The notes: generated from the sequence alone by a model not told the origin. A DNA stretch of 64,000 nucleotides from Natronolimnohabitans sp. A-GB9 (GCF_030848565.1 NZ_JAVDDV010000018.1:1-64000), one strand, 5' to 3'. Shown: positions 17,896 to 26,692, counted from the first letter of the stretch. Numbers and translations: made by a program.

Positions 17896-18525
17896 TCACG
17901 GTCGTTGATCGGGTATCGACCCCTGAAACTGACGCCACTCTCGCTCGCTAAGGTCGCCAATCCGCTCTCTGGTCGTTGTCTCCGTTTCGACCTCCACGCC
18001 ACGCATGGCTTCACACATGTGTGACGCAGTAATTTCTACGGCAACGGCTTCGGCATCGAGTTCTTCAGCTAGACCGGCAGCGATGTCACGTGTCAACGCT
18101 TCTTGTGTCGTTACCCGTCGTGACTGCCAGCGGATGTATCTGACGAGCTTCGAGAGCCCGACCATCTCCGTATCCGGGAGATACGCCACGTGTGCGACCC
18201 CGCGGAACGGAAGCAAATGATGCTTACAGAGGCTGTTTACGGGAATTCCCGTTTTGGTAACGAGCCCATCGCCTCGAGTCTCGAACGTTCGCATCTCGGG
18301 CTTTTCTCCGGCACGCATTCCAACAGTCAACGTCTCGAGGACGTCCGGAACGCGACGCTGCCACGTATCGGTGACGTCGTCAGTGGTCGGGTCCATGCCG
18401 ACGGCCTCGAGCAGCAGTTTTGTCCCCTCGCGGGCTTTCTGCTCGTCGAAAGACGTCGATCCGGTCGTTGCATCTCCGATGATAGCCGTGTGCTGAGAAC
18501 CCGTTCGCTGATTCTCCGAACCCAT
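17896..18525 (-). CDS. folE: GTP cyclohydrolase I
   Basis: A 209-residue type I enzyme that opens GTP to dihydroneopterin triphosphate, the first step of folate biosynthesis. Zinc ligands of the family are visible: C100 and H103 in CKHHLLPF, and C171 in ASHMCEAMRG. The N-terminus includes the helix SFDEQKAREGTKLLLEAVG. Start chosen at ATG 18525 (MGSENQRT); a longer frame upstream carries the promoter. It is upstream of fchA on the same strand with a 157-bp gap. Many archaea use the unrelated MptA instead, so a bacterial-type FolE inside a folate block is noteworthy. Confidence 0.9.
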   Translation of the reverse strand: MGSENQRTGSQHTAIIGDATTGSTSFDEQKAREGTKLLLEAVGMDPTTDDVTDTWQRRVPDVLETLTVGMRAGEKPEMRTFETRGDGLVTKTGIPVNSLCKHHLLPFRGVAHVAYLPDTEMVGLSKLVRYIRWQSRRVTTQEALTRDIAAGLAEELDAEAVAVEITASHMCEAMRGVEVETETTTRERIGDLSEREWRQFQGSIPDQRP

Positions 18526-18835
18526 TACCCTGATGTACGGGAATCTGCCAGATAAAACTACTGTCAGTACCGCAATTGGGGTTGAACGCTCTACGGATAT
18601 GCTATCACCGGTGTGCTCGAGCCGTCCAGTGTTGTAGTTACAACTGAAACTGTTCTCCCACCATCGCACGGTTCACGGATCGCGTCGAACCGCGCTCCCG
18701 TCGTGCGATCGGGGCGCACTGGCGTTCAATGGCTACTATAGCGTTTTGCTTATGATTTCCAGCGATGTAAACAAAACAATCAGCACGAATGACCCAAAGC
18801 GTTAAGAGTCGTTCTGTTGTTTGTGGTTGTGTACC

Positions 18836-19279
18836 ATGGCAGAAGAACAGCAACAGCCGACGAGTGAAGAGCTCGTCACTCAGTTCATCGAAGACGTATG
18901 GAGTCAGGGCAATCTCGAGGCCGCAGACGAGATCGTCGCCGAGGAGTACGTCGAGCACGACCCCGCATTGCCCGAACCGATCCACGGACGCGAGGCGTTC
19001 AAGGAAAACGTCGCCGGATTTCGCGAGGCGTTAGCTGGCCTCGAAAAGGACATCGAGGAGATAATCGTCGATGACGACTCGGTTGCTGTCCACTATACGT
19101 TTACCGGCACTCACGAAGCGGAGCTCTGGGGCACGGAGCCGACCGGACAGGAGGTAACCCAGGAGGGCGTGTTCTTTTTCGAGATCGATGATACCCAGAT
19201 CACCGAAGCGACCCACCTCTGGAACGCCTATGGGCTCCTCCAAGAGATCGATGCGATTCCGGAGTCACCAGGTTGGTGA
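18836..19279 (+). CDS. SnoaL-like/ester cyclase family protein
   Basis: A 147-residue NTF2-fold protein. EELVTQFIEDVWSQGNLEAA, DEIVAEEYVEHDP and GREAFKENVAGFREALAG are the usual helix-helix pattern, with the later IDDTQITEATHLWNAYGLLQ ending. Such proteins are small cyclases, hydrolases or ligand binders; the substrate cannot be inferred. ATG 18836 is preferred to an in-frame start five codons upstream. It is monocistronic and divergent from folE. It is very acidic, typical of a cytoplasmic haloarchaeal protein. Confidence 0.8.
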   Translation: MAEEQQQPTSEELVTQFIEDVWSQGNLEAADEIVAEEYVEHDPALPEPIHGREAFKENVAGFREALAGLEKDIEEIIVDDDSVAVHYTFTGTHEAELWGTEPTGQEVTQEGVFFFEIDDTQITEATHLWNAYGLLQEIDAIPESPGW

Positions 19280-19955
19280 CCGTCCCCGACCCATGCCCCG
19301 AGTCACACCCAATCGGCCAACCGAGAGATTCGACTGAACGGCAGTACACACTCGATCGACGGACGGTATCGTGATCGGTGTGTGGAAATCGGTTCAGTTG
19401 TTACTATCTCACTATCAGACTTGTCTAACTTCGTATCCCGACTGCTGGTTGCCGTCGAGCGGCCGTTGGGGGTGTTGTATGTTGTAGTCGTGTGCCGAAT
19501 ATACAACTTACAACAGTCCGTATGACGCGATCGAACTGATCTGGGGCTTTCCTCGAGTGTGGTCCGGGACAGCCGGCCAGTTTCGCTACCGATGAGAAGC
19601 GCAGTACTGGGTCGATCGTGTTTCCTCACTTGTACTGTGGAAACTCACTGCTCGGAGCGCCACCTGTCATCAAAAACCTGTGACGTTGTCCATTGAGTTC
19701 GAACATCAAGGTTGTATTATATTGACAATGCCAAACCCATCAGTATCGATGTCTTTTCTCGACGGTGCCCGTAACTATTCTAACATTGACGTATCTGGAA
19801 CGACAGCAGATAGAGTATATGCCTGGCTATATCGCTCGGCGAGAACCAAACGGTCCAGTCGGGCGTGCGAACGTCGGTTCCTGTTTAGAGTATTCTTCGA
19901 GGAGACCAGATCGATCACTCGGATCTACAACAGGGGCCCGACGTCAGACCAACTC
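19280..19955. other. gene-free stretch
   Basis: Roughly 680 bp with only short frames lacking haloarchaeal composition. Around 19501 it holds one copy of a short TACAAC-AGTCCGTATG motif that recurs near 25.1 and 31.8 kb. No gene supported. Confidence 0.4.
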
Positions 19956-19980
19956 AACTGGTGACGTTTTATGAGGTACT
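19956..19980. repeat. orphan end of an ISH3-type element
   Basis: The 25 bases from AACTGGTGA to GAGGTACT match the right terminus of the element at 54181-55526 at about 22 of 25 positions. No transposase frame is left beside it, so it is a solitary scar. Confidence 0.55.
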
Positions 19981-20081
19981 GAAATTTCATTCCAGATCCG
20001 AGAGAGGATTCACTCCCTTTTGATTCGAAAGTTAACCTCCGTCTTCACTCGAGGGTCTCGTCGACGCCTTTACTCTCCGAG

Positions 20082-20255
20082 CACATCTTCTCGAAGATCA
20101 AACAGAACCTCTTCTGGACGTTCATCTACAACGCCCTGGCGATCCCGATTACCTTCTTCGGTCTGCTCCATCCGGTGATTGCGGTGATCGCGATGTTCCC
20201 CTCGAGTCTGTCGGTCATTACGAACTCCGCTCACCTGGGCTTCCTCGAGCTGTAG
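20082..20255 (+). pseudogene. C-terminal remnant of a heavy-metal P-type ATPase (CopA-like)
   Basis: The frame reads HIFSKIKQNLFWTFIYNALA ... AMFPSSLSVITNSAHLGFLEL and then a stop. The KIKQNLFW and SLSVITNS segments are the last cytoplasmic/membrane part of copper-type P1B ATPases. Only about 57 residues remain; the actuator, P-domain and metal-binding parts are absent, and no start is present. It sits directly after the ISH3-type scar at 19956-19980, which suggests that IS-linked deletion removed the rest. Confidence 0.7.
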
Positions 20256-20348
20256 CTGGCCAGTTCGATCATCTGGAGACAACGAAGCACTTCCACCCTC
20301 CATAACCTGCTGGACGGATTGCCACGACGGTAGTTTGTGCGAAAGACG

Positions 20349-20996
20349 TCAACCGAACTCTCGTTTCCGCTCTGGCCCGTTCAGAAACCACTTGACGAGC
20401 TTCGTTTCGCCCCGACGCATCACTGTACTCGCCGTTGCCTTGTCGACGTTTGCTTCTTCTGCGAGTTCTGTAAGCGTACACTCGCGTGGGACTTCGTAGT
20501 AACCCTGGCGAATCCCCAACTCGAGCAGTTCGCGCTGACGGTCGGTTAGTAGCGACTCCGTGTCGGTCCCACTAACGAGCGATTGCAACTCGTAGGTCGC
20601 ACCCAGTGAGTCGAGCACTGATCGCAACTGTTCGAGTTCCGCACGGGTGCCGGTTAGATCGAACTCGAACCAGCCGTTGCGAGCGATCACTGGAAACTCG
20701 ATCGGGAGTGCCGTCAGATCGACGAACTCGTAGAGTGCGGTGTCCGTCAACTCGTACTTCGCGAGGGCGCGTTCGCCTGTCGATTCGAGCACTTCGAGGC
20801 GATCGATCGACGGATGCGACCGAAACGTCTCGATTGGAGCTTCCGGATCGTCAGTGACGATCTCCCCGAGTTCGATCGCCGTCTCGTCCCTCCGATAGCC
20901 CGAGAGAAGATCGAACGTCGCGTCGGGATGTTGCTCCGAAATCTCGCGTATCCACACTCCCTCGGGGAGTTGAATGCGAAACTGCGCACTGATCAC
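20349..20996 (-). CDS. HTH-10 (bacterio-opsin activator, Bat-like) regulator
   Basis: A 215-residue regulator with an N-terminal Bat-like sensor-type domain and a C-terminal HTH-10 domain: LLTDRQRELLELGIRQGYYE, VPRECTLTELAEEANVDKAT, STVMRRGETKLVKWFLNGPE. The GTG at 20996 gives the family's usual start (MISAQFRIQLPEGVWIREIS) and length. Longer upstream frames are not protein-like. The gene is alone; candidates for control are the membrane protease genes just upstream or the lost metal transporter downstream. No PAS or GAF extension is present. Confidence 0.85.
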   Translation of the reverse strand: MISAQFRIQLPEGVWIREISEQHPDATFDLLSGYRRDETAIELGEIVTDDPEAPIETFRSHPSIDRLEVLESTGERALAKYELTDTALYEFVDLTALPIEFPVIARNGWFEFDLTGTRAELEQLRSVLDSLGATYELQSLVSGTDTESLLTDRQRELLELGIRQGYYEVPRECTLTELAEEANVDKATASTVMRRGETKLVKWFLNGPERKREFG

Positions 20997-21375
20997 GGCT
21001 CGGCTCCGACAACGTCGGTTCGTCTCGACTCGAGTGGTCGACGTCTTTCGTGTGTGTTCTGTGACCAGTGTTCGGTGTTCGGTGAAACTAACATGTTGGA
21101 ATGACTGGAAAGTTACACTCCAGATCATATGAATGTGATGACCCGCACAAACGAACAGCAGGGAATGTACCGAAAAGCGGGTCACCGCCGAGACGGCCCA
21201 CAGAACAGCGAGCATAGCCAAAACCCAGCGGTCCTATTGGAGCAGGCGCCCGAGTAATTCGATGGACCATTCGCTCTCGTTCGAGAGTTGAGGGGATACC
21301 CTCTGTAACTGGTCTTGAATAGACAACGAGGAAAAGTAGGGATTCGTCGGCTTCGGTGCGATTGCATCGAGTCGT

Positions 21376-22260
21376 TCACTGCTGTGCATCGGTTTCCATC
21401 TCGGATGTACTGGATCGGTTTGCCGGAACGCCCCCAGTGTGTTCCGTGTCGGGGATCGATTCTCGGTTCGTCAGCTTCCGGCCACCGTAGACGGCTACGA
21501 CGAGTACTGCGAGGACCAGCATTGCGATGGATCGCGACGCACCGAGAAGAAACGGAAATTCGGCGATATCCAGGTCGGCCTCGTACGGGTAGAGCACCAG
21601 TGTGGTGTTGAAGACGCCGTGAAACAGTGTCGCTATCAGCACGCTTCCACCAGTGCTGTTGTAGAGCCAAGTGAACAGTATCGAGATCGTAAATGTGTCT
21701 ATCAGATAGATCAGCGGCCCCATCTGCGCTTGGTACGAGTCAGGCTGGAAAAAGAGCGGAAGATGCCAAAGCGCCCAGAAAAAGCCAATAATGAGGCTGG
21801 CCATCAACGCGTTGTACCGGTCTTGAAGCCGGGGGAGTGCGAATCCGCGCCAGCCCAGTTCCTCTCCAAGACCCGCATACAGGATCTGAAAGACCAGAAA
21901 GAAGAGAACGATCCACGCCCGCTCTGGAAGGACGCCTAGGTCGGGTTCGTAGCCGGTCAGGACAGCATATATCGCCGTCGAGGCGCCGACGAAGACGACG
22001 GGGAACCCGACCAGTACGATCAGGTACCAGCGGCCGTCGACCCGCCAGATGAAGAGCTGTCCTCCCCACCGACGGAGGCTTCCGCCGGTAGCCCACGTAA
22101 GAACTGCCGCAGCGAGTAACGGGCCAAACACCCCGAGCGCGATTGGTGGGGAACCGACGGCGAATTCGACACCGTAGATCGTCCACGAGACCGCGATAGT
22201 GAGGACGAAAAAGAGCGCAACCTGGTGTGATCGAGTAAACGCTTGTAGATCCGCTTTCAT
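21376..22260 (-). CDS. CPBP family intramembrane metalloprotease
   Basis: A 294-residue protein with about eight membrane segments and the three CPBP/Abi motifs: EELGWRG (E133, E134), FWALWHLP (H166) and HGVFN (H214, N218). Members include Rce1-type CaaX proteases and bacteriocin-immunity proteins. The C-terminal tail after the last helix is polar and threonine/serine rich (TNRESIPDTEHTGGVPANRS). It is divergent, across 445 bp, from an operon that holds a second CPBP gene with an internal deletion. The target is unknown. Confidence 0.85.
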   Translation of the reverse strand: MKADLQAFTRSHQVALFFVLTIAVSWTIYGVEFAVGSPPIALGVFGPLLAAAVLTWATGGSLRRWGGQLFIWRVDGRWYLIVLVGFPVVFVGASTAIYAVLTGYEPDLGVLPERAWIVLFFLVFQILYAGLGEELGWRGFALPRLQDRYNALMASLIIGFFWALWHLPLFFQPDSYQAQMGPLIYLIDTFTISILFTWLYNSTGGSVLIATLFHGVFNTTLVLYPYEADLDIAEFPFLLGASRSIAMLVLAVLVVAVYGGRKLTNRESIPDTEHTGGVPANRSSTSEMETDAQQ

Positions 22261-22705
22261 GGATATTTCTCCGTGGCGTCTATCACGTCACCCGTAGACA
22301 GCGCAACGCCGTCCACTCTCGTGCAAGGAGACGCGCGTGCACATCCGCAGCTACCGATCTTGACGCGTGTCCTTGCCAGTATCGTTAGCGCAATAGTTGT
22401 CACAGTCACACAATCGGTGGAGAAATCAATAAACCCCAGTTATGGAAAGGAATACTAATACTTCATAGGAAAATTACAATAGTATTGTTCAATAGGTTAT
22501 TATCACGTGAAACCGAAACTGTCCTACTTCCACATGTTCATATACAGTTATTTATCCACAATCACGGGTTCTCTTGTAATATAGTAACACCTGAAACTGT
22601 TTGCACATCGATCGCACAGCTTCGTGTGATTGGCTCGTAGTAACTTTCAGTGGCTACTATCGGAATAACGGCGGTGCTTTTCAGTCAATCCGTACAAGCA
22701 GTACT
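22261..22705. promoter_or_regulatory. divergent intergenic region
   Basis: 445 bp between the CPBP gene and the beta-lactamase-fold gene, falling to low GC at about 22430-22600. It must contain both promoters. TTCATATACAG and TTATTTATCC tracts are seen, but no single box stands out. No coding sequence. Confidence 0.4.
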
Positions 22706-24211
22706 ATGACACTGGATCGCTCGGAAACCGCCTCTACTACTCGCCGTGGGTTGCTCGCCGTTCCTCTCGTTGGAGCAGTCGGCGCTCTCTCCGGGCAGTT
22801 CGGGGCTGTCATAAGAGAAGTATCAGCCGACGAGCCGCTCTCGACGCACCTCGACGAGCACGTTCCGGACTTGCTCGACCGATACGACGTGCCGGGGGCG
22901 TCGATCGCCGTGGTCGAGGACGGCGAGGTGACCTGGAGCGGCGCCTACGGCAGCGCTTCCCCCGCGGAAGGACGCCCGATGAGCGAGGACACCCCGTTCC
23001 GGGTGCAATCCATCACGAAGTCGATCACTGCATGGGCGGTGTTGAAGCTCGTCGAGCAGGATGAGATCGCACTCGACGAGCCAGTTGGCCAGCACCTCAC
23101 GAGCTGGGAGCGTCCGGACGCCGAGTATTCGTGGGAGGCGGTTACCGTACGGCGAGTACTCAGCCACAGTGGCGGGTTGCCAGCGGGCGTATACGAGGGC
23201 GTCCCACTGGACGAAGAGCCGCCGTCGCTCCGGGAGGCGCTGTCCGGAAACGCGGGCGGGCCGGCGGCTCGACCGACCGACGAACCCGGCGAGTTCCGGT
23301 ACTCGAATCCCGGTTACGCGCTGTTGGAACTCCTAATCGAGGACGTTACGGGGCAGGACTTCACGGCGTACATAAACGAAGAAATTCTGGAGCCGCTGGG
23401 AATGGACGGAGCCACCTTCGATACAACCGAACGACTCCGTTCGGAGTTGGCGACGGAGCACTTCGTTGATGGAACACCGGTCCCTCTGTCACACGGTCCC
23501 GCTAAAGCCCCCAGTGCACTGTACGCGACCGCCGAAGATATTGCCCGCTTCGTCGCCGCTGGCACGGAGGCGAGTGGGGAACCGGTGGGGCGGGGCGTGC
23601 TCGCTCCAGACAGCGTCGCCGAGATCTACGCTCCGACTGTCGGAGCGACTGGGTTCTACAGCCTCGCAAGCGACGGCGCGGGGCTCGGTCACTTCGTCGA
23701 AACGCTCTCCGACGGGGAGCGAGCGGTGATGAACGGCGGACAGGGCGCCGGCTCGTGGCACTGGTTCCATACCACCCCCGGGACCGGTGACGGTATCGTC
23801 GTCCTCACGAACAGTGAACGGAGTGTGCAGCTTATCGCCGACGTCGTCGAGGTGTGGTCGGACCGAAGCGGTCTCCCTGCCGTGTCACTGACGCGTGCGA
23901 GGCGATGGATCCGCCTCCCAGTCTGGATTCTCGTCGGCGTTGCGGCCGGTCTCGCTCTCCGACTCGGGTATGGAGTCGTCGCGGGGACGCGAACGTTCGC
24001 CCCGCTATCCGACCGCGACCGCACCGCTCGTGCAGTCCTTGGCGGCCTCGCAGTCGTAACGTTCGGGCTCTGGTGGGCCCTCGGTCGGGAAACCGTCGCG
24101 TTCTTCCTGCCCGTGATCGCCGAGTGGGTTGGACTGGCGCTGTCGGCAGTCGTCGTTCTACTGTTGGTGACGGTCCTGTTTCCCAAAACAGACAGAGGTG
24201 AATCGACGTGA
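22706..24211 (+). CDS. exported serine hydrolase, beta-lactamase class C/penicillin-binding fold
   Basis: A 501-residue protein starting at ATG 22706. The N-terminus STTRRGLLAVPLVGAVGALS has a twin-arginine signal. The serine hydrolase domain (about residues 45-390) has S102-x-x-K105 in VQSITKS, the YSN motif at 199-201 and HSGGLPAG. The C-terminal 110 residues hold three or four membrane helices. Haloarchaea lack peptidoglycan, so it is more likely an esterase or peptidase than a beta-lactamase; the active site would face outside. The downstream CPBP gene overlaps its stop by four bases, so the two are translationally coupled. Confidence 0.83.
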   Translation: MTLDRSETASTTRRGLLAVPLVGAVGALSGQFGAVIREVSADEPLSTHLDEHVPDLLDRYDVPGASIAVVEDGEVTWSGAYGSASPAEGRPMSEDTPFRVQSITKSITAWAVLKLVEQDEIALDEPVGQHLTSWERPDAEYSWEAVTVRRVLSHSGGLPAGVYEGVPLDEEPPSLREALSGNAGGPAARPTDEPGEFRYSNPGYALLELLIEDVTGQDFTAYINEEILEPLGMDGATFDTTERLRSELATEHFVDGTPVPLSHGPAKAPSALYATAEDIARFVAAGTEASGEPVGRGVLAPDSVAEIYAPTVGATGFYSLASDGAGLGHFVETLSDGERAVMNGGQGAGSWHWFHTTPGTGDGIVVLTNSERSVQLIADVVEVWSDRSGLPAVSLTRARRWIRLPVWILVGVAAGLALRLGYGVVAGTRTFAPLSDRDRTARAVLGGLAVVTFGLWWALGRETVAFFLPVIAEWVGLALSAVVVLLLVTVLFPKTDRGEST

Positions 24212-24948
24212 CCAACGACAGCGCTGGCGACGAAACGGCAAGCGAGACGTCGACCATCTCCCTCGTCGCGTCCCCGGACGTGGATCCGGAGTTCTTCGAG
24301 TACTCGAATCCGTGGCAGTTTTTCGCCATCGCGTTTGGCGTCTCGTACCTCTTTTGGATACCACTGATCGCACTCGAATACGACCCATTCGTAATGCCGG
24401 GGGTGATTCTGTTTGCCGCCGGCGGACTCGGCGTTCCAGGTGCAGCGATCTTCTTGCTCTTCTGGGTCGCCGAGGAGAGACACCGGCGTGACTACTGGCG
24501 ACGACTCGTCGATGTTCGGCGGATCGGTCTACGCTGGTATGCCGTGATCTTCCTGCTCGTTCCGACCCTGAACGGCCTGGCACTACTACTGGGCGTCCTG
24601 GCCGGCGACACGGTTCCGGCGTTCGAGCGAGCTGCCGAGTTGGCTGCCGATCCGGTATCGATTCTCCCGTACGTGGTTTTCATGTTGATGTTCGGCCCAT
24701 TGCCGGAAGAACTGGGGTGGCGCGGATACGCACTCGACGGGCTCCAGGCGCGCTGGAACGCGTTAGGGGCGAGCCTGATCCTCGGCGTCGTCTGGGCCGC
24801 TTGGCACGTCCCGCTGTTTTTCATGATGGGAACCTACCAGGCCGAGTTGGGCGTGCTGACGCTGCTAGTAGTCGTCGGCGTGGTGTACGGCTATGGATCG
24901 AAGACGCTAACCCGACGCTGTCCGGCGCAATCGGACAGAACAGAGTGA
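24208..24948 (+). CDS. CPBP family membrane protein lacking the C-terminal HxxxN motif
   Basis: A 246-residue membrane protein with GTG start overlapping the upstream gene. The motifs EELGWRG (E167, E168) and VWAAWHVP (H200) are present. After PLFFMMGTYQAELGV the sequence jumps to LTLLVVVGVVYGYGSKTLTR, which corresponds to the final helix of the paralogue at 21376-22260. About 70 residues, including the HxxxN metal ligand pair, are missing. The frame is kept, so a shortened protein could be made but is probably not a working protease. It is coupled to the serine hydrolase gene. Confidence 0.78.
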   Translation: MTNDSAGDETASETSTISLVASPDVDPEFFEYSNPWQFFAIAFGVSYLFWIPLIALEYDPFVMPGVILFAAGGLGVPGAAIFLLFWVAEERHRRDYWRRLVDVRRIGLRWYAVIFLLVPTLNGLALLLGVLAGDTVPAFERAAELAADPVSILPYVVFMLMFGPLPEELGWRGYALDGLQARWNALGASLILGVVWAAWHVPLFFMMGTYQAELGVLTLLVVVGVVYGYGSKTLTRRCPAQSDRTE

Positions 24949-25079
24949 CTACCGCCATCGGCTCTTCGGAAGGCCGACAGACCTCGGAAACACACCAGCG
25001 GGCGACGCAGCCATTCGACGTCTGCGTGATCGTCTCCCGTCTCTGGAGTAACCGACCACTCTCCAGCCGATCCGGATCG

Positions 25080-25182
25080 TACTGTCCGACAGTATGACTA
25101 CAGTAGACCGTATGCAGAACTATCGTGAGCGTTCGCTGCTCCTATCCGGTGAACCCGCTTCAGTGGCTACTGTCCGGCAGTA
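25080..25182. repeat. two copies of a short palindrome (TACTGTC-S-GRCAGTA)
   Basis: 25080-25094 is a perfect palindrome, TACTGTC-c-GACAGTA; 25168-25182 reads TACTGTCCGGCAGTA. Two more versions flank the 3' side of the MoaD-like gene (26548-26562 and 26640-26654). Four copies within 1.6 kb of otherwise unrelated DNA suggest a dispersed regulatory site or miniature repeat. Confidence 0.5.
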
Positions 25183-25222
25183 TAGTTGCGACGGAGACGA
25201 GGAAACGAGAGAGCGGATTTCG

Positions 25223-25321
25223 ATGAGACCATCGGCACAACCCGCAGAAATCGCGGCCGCAGTCGCGTACCTGTTCTCGTCTTTTTCATCCGTGAACGAC
25301 GGATCCGTGAACCGCCCCGGA
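25223..25321 (+). pseudogene. possible C-terminal remnant of a short-chain dehydrogenase
   Basis: The frame reads QPAEIAAAVAYLFSSFSSVN followed by DGSVNR. This is close to the conserved late SDR segment (QPEEIA-AVAFLASDEAS-FVTG). Nothing recognisable precedes it, and the glycine-rich ending is missing. Reading as gene debris is a judgement by eye. Confidence 0.35.
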
Positions 25322-26145
25322 GTCAAGCCCCGAGGCACTCGGCCTGTCTTTTCTGTAGATCCCTGCGATCTACTCTTCGGCGAACGTATTCGTACTCGTT
25401 ACACTCATACGAACGTAATATAATTTATAAAAGAACTGTAGCTGGCGGCGAAGTGTTTGAACAACTGTCACACGTCGAGGGACAGAACGGCTGGTGGTTC
25501 CCGCTGGGAAATATCCCGTCACGAACGACAGGTGCCTGGAGCGCGTATCATTGAGCTACCCACGACTGAAGTCCTGTCTCTTACCCACAACTGGAGCCGC
25601 TGTCGTGAGTGAACAAGATCGAGGAATGCAACCGAAACTCCCGGTTTTCACGGGCACAGTCACTCTCGAGGAGTGATTTCGTCGATCTCGCCTCCCGGTG
25701 TTCATCCACCCCAACCACTGGCATCATCGCTCGAATGCTCACTTCGACGAGTGGGGCGAGAAGCGTTTCGAGCCTGGAAACGCCTCGCCGATCGCCACGA
25801 GTGTACTTCGTTCGTGTGCGCGTCGACCCGAGATACCACGGATAATCGGACACCAACGCCGCTCTCGAGGACCTCGAACGGGGGTTCTCGAATCCAGTTC
25901 CTTCGAGTCCGTCTAATCCAGGACTGACCACGGAGATCCGCCGAGTAAACGGCAGTGTACACCCGACCGGACAGACGGGCGTGCGGGTCGGATGTGAGCG
26001 ACGTGCGTGAGATCCGTGACGTGGCGGGGACCGACGTGGTCTGGGAATGGCTGCGATCGGTATCCACGTACTCCCTCGATCGGAGCCGTCTCGAGACAAA
26101 CATGTTCGGGAAGGGTCTTTCTTTGATCGAGCGAGTACTAGCGAT
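25322..26145. other. decayed or non-coding stretch
   Basis: About 820 bp before the MoaD-like gene. Short frames only. Around 25555 the sequence GAGCTACCCACGACTGAAGT resembles the right end of IS200/IS605-type TnpB elements. Around 25700-25800 a plus-strand peptide (HHRSNAHFDEWGEKRFEPG) looks protein-like but has no start or continuation. Best read as remnants. Confidence 0.35.
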
Positions 26146-26547
26146 ATGAGTAGCATGACTTCCACGACTCGCGATCAGGCGACCACTACGACGACCGTCG
26201 ACGTCCGTTGTACTGGTCACGTTCGTGACGCGATCGGTACGCACGAACTCGAGTTCACGTTCGGGGGAACCACGCTAAAGGATTTCCTGATGGCGTTCTT
26301 CGAGGAGTACGACGTCGAGGACCTCCTGATCGCCGAGACAGAAGCCGATGCGACGGCACCGGGATGGGCGCCGACGCCGGACGAACTCCCCGGTACGTGG
26401 CGGAAGAACCCGGAAGGTGAACAGACGAGACCGTTCGCTCGCGTCTGTATAAACGGGCGATTCAACGAACACTACGATGGATTCGATACCGAACTCGAGA
26501 ACGGTGACAGGGTCGCACTGATCAAACCGTTCATGTTCTGCGTTTGA
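26146..26547 (+). CDS. MoaD/ThiS-like (ubiquitin-like fold) protein
   Basis: A 133-residue protein with the beta-grasp pattern: ELEFTFGGTTLKDFLMAFFE near the N-terminus and FARVCINGRFNEHYDGFDTE, LENGDRVALIKPF at the end. A 30-40-residue insertion (PGWAPTPDELPGTWRKNPEG) separates the halves. It ends FMFCV and lacks the diglycine needed by sulfur carriers and SAMP modifiers, so carrier activity is doubtful. Similar proteins occur with archaeal tungsten aldehyde oxidoreductases, but none is seen here. Short palindromes lie just downstream. Confidence 0.65.
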   Translation: MSSMTSTTRDQATTTTTVDVRCTGHVRDAIGTHELEFTFGGTTLKDFLMAFFEEYDVEDLLIAETEADATAPGWAPTPDELPGTWRKNPEGEQTRPFARVCINGRFNEHYDGFDTELENGDRVALIKPFMFCV

Positions 26548-26654
26548 TACTGTCGGACAGCACGAGTCATTGTCGGCCACACGACTGCGGCCGTCGTCGC
26601 CGGTGACGGCCGTGAATTCGCGACCGACGGCTCACTGACTGCTGTCCAGCAGTA
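26548..26654. repeat. two copies of a short palindrome
   Basis: 26548-26562 reads TACTGTCGGACAGCA and begins just after the stop codon of the MoaD-like gene; 26640-26654 reads TGCTGTCCAGCAGTA, a symmetrical variant, about 70 bp before the E1 alpha start. Same consensus as the pair at 25080-25182. Confidence 0.5.
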
Positions 26655-26685
26655 TGAGCAACGTCTGTGTGGGTGTCCATAGCAC

Positions 26686-26692
26686 ATATATT
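26686..26692 (+). promoter_or_regulatory. TATA-like box of the 2-oxoacid/acetoin dehydrogenase operon
   Basis: ATATATT about 32 bp before the ATG at 26721, giving a leader of only a few bases. It lies just downstream of one of the TGCTGTC-type palindromes, which is therefore placed where an upstream activator or repressor could act. Confidence 0.5.

Noticed and set aside
22706-24211. call as a true beta-lactamase (resistance gene)
   Set aside because: SxxK and YxN show only the fold; the organism should lack peptidoglycan and the protein has membrane helices, so an esterase/peptidase role is likelier.
25698-25916. frame with HHRSNAHFDEWGEKRFEPG before the MoaD-like gene
   Set aside because: Looks protein-like over 30 residues but has no continuation or family I can name; kept only as debris in the gap description.
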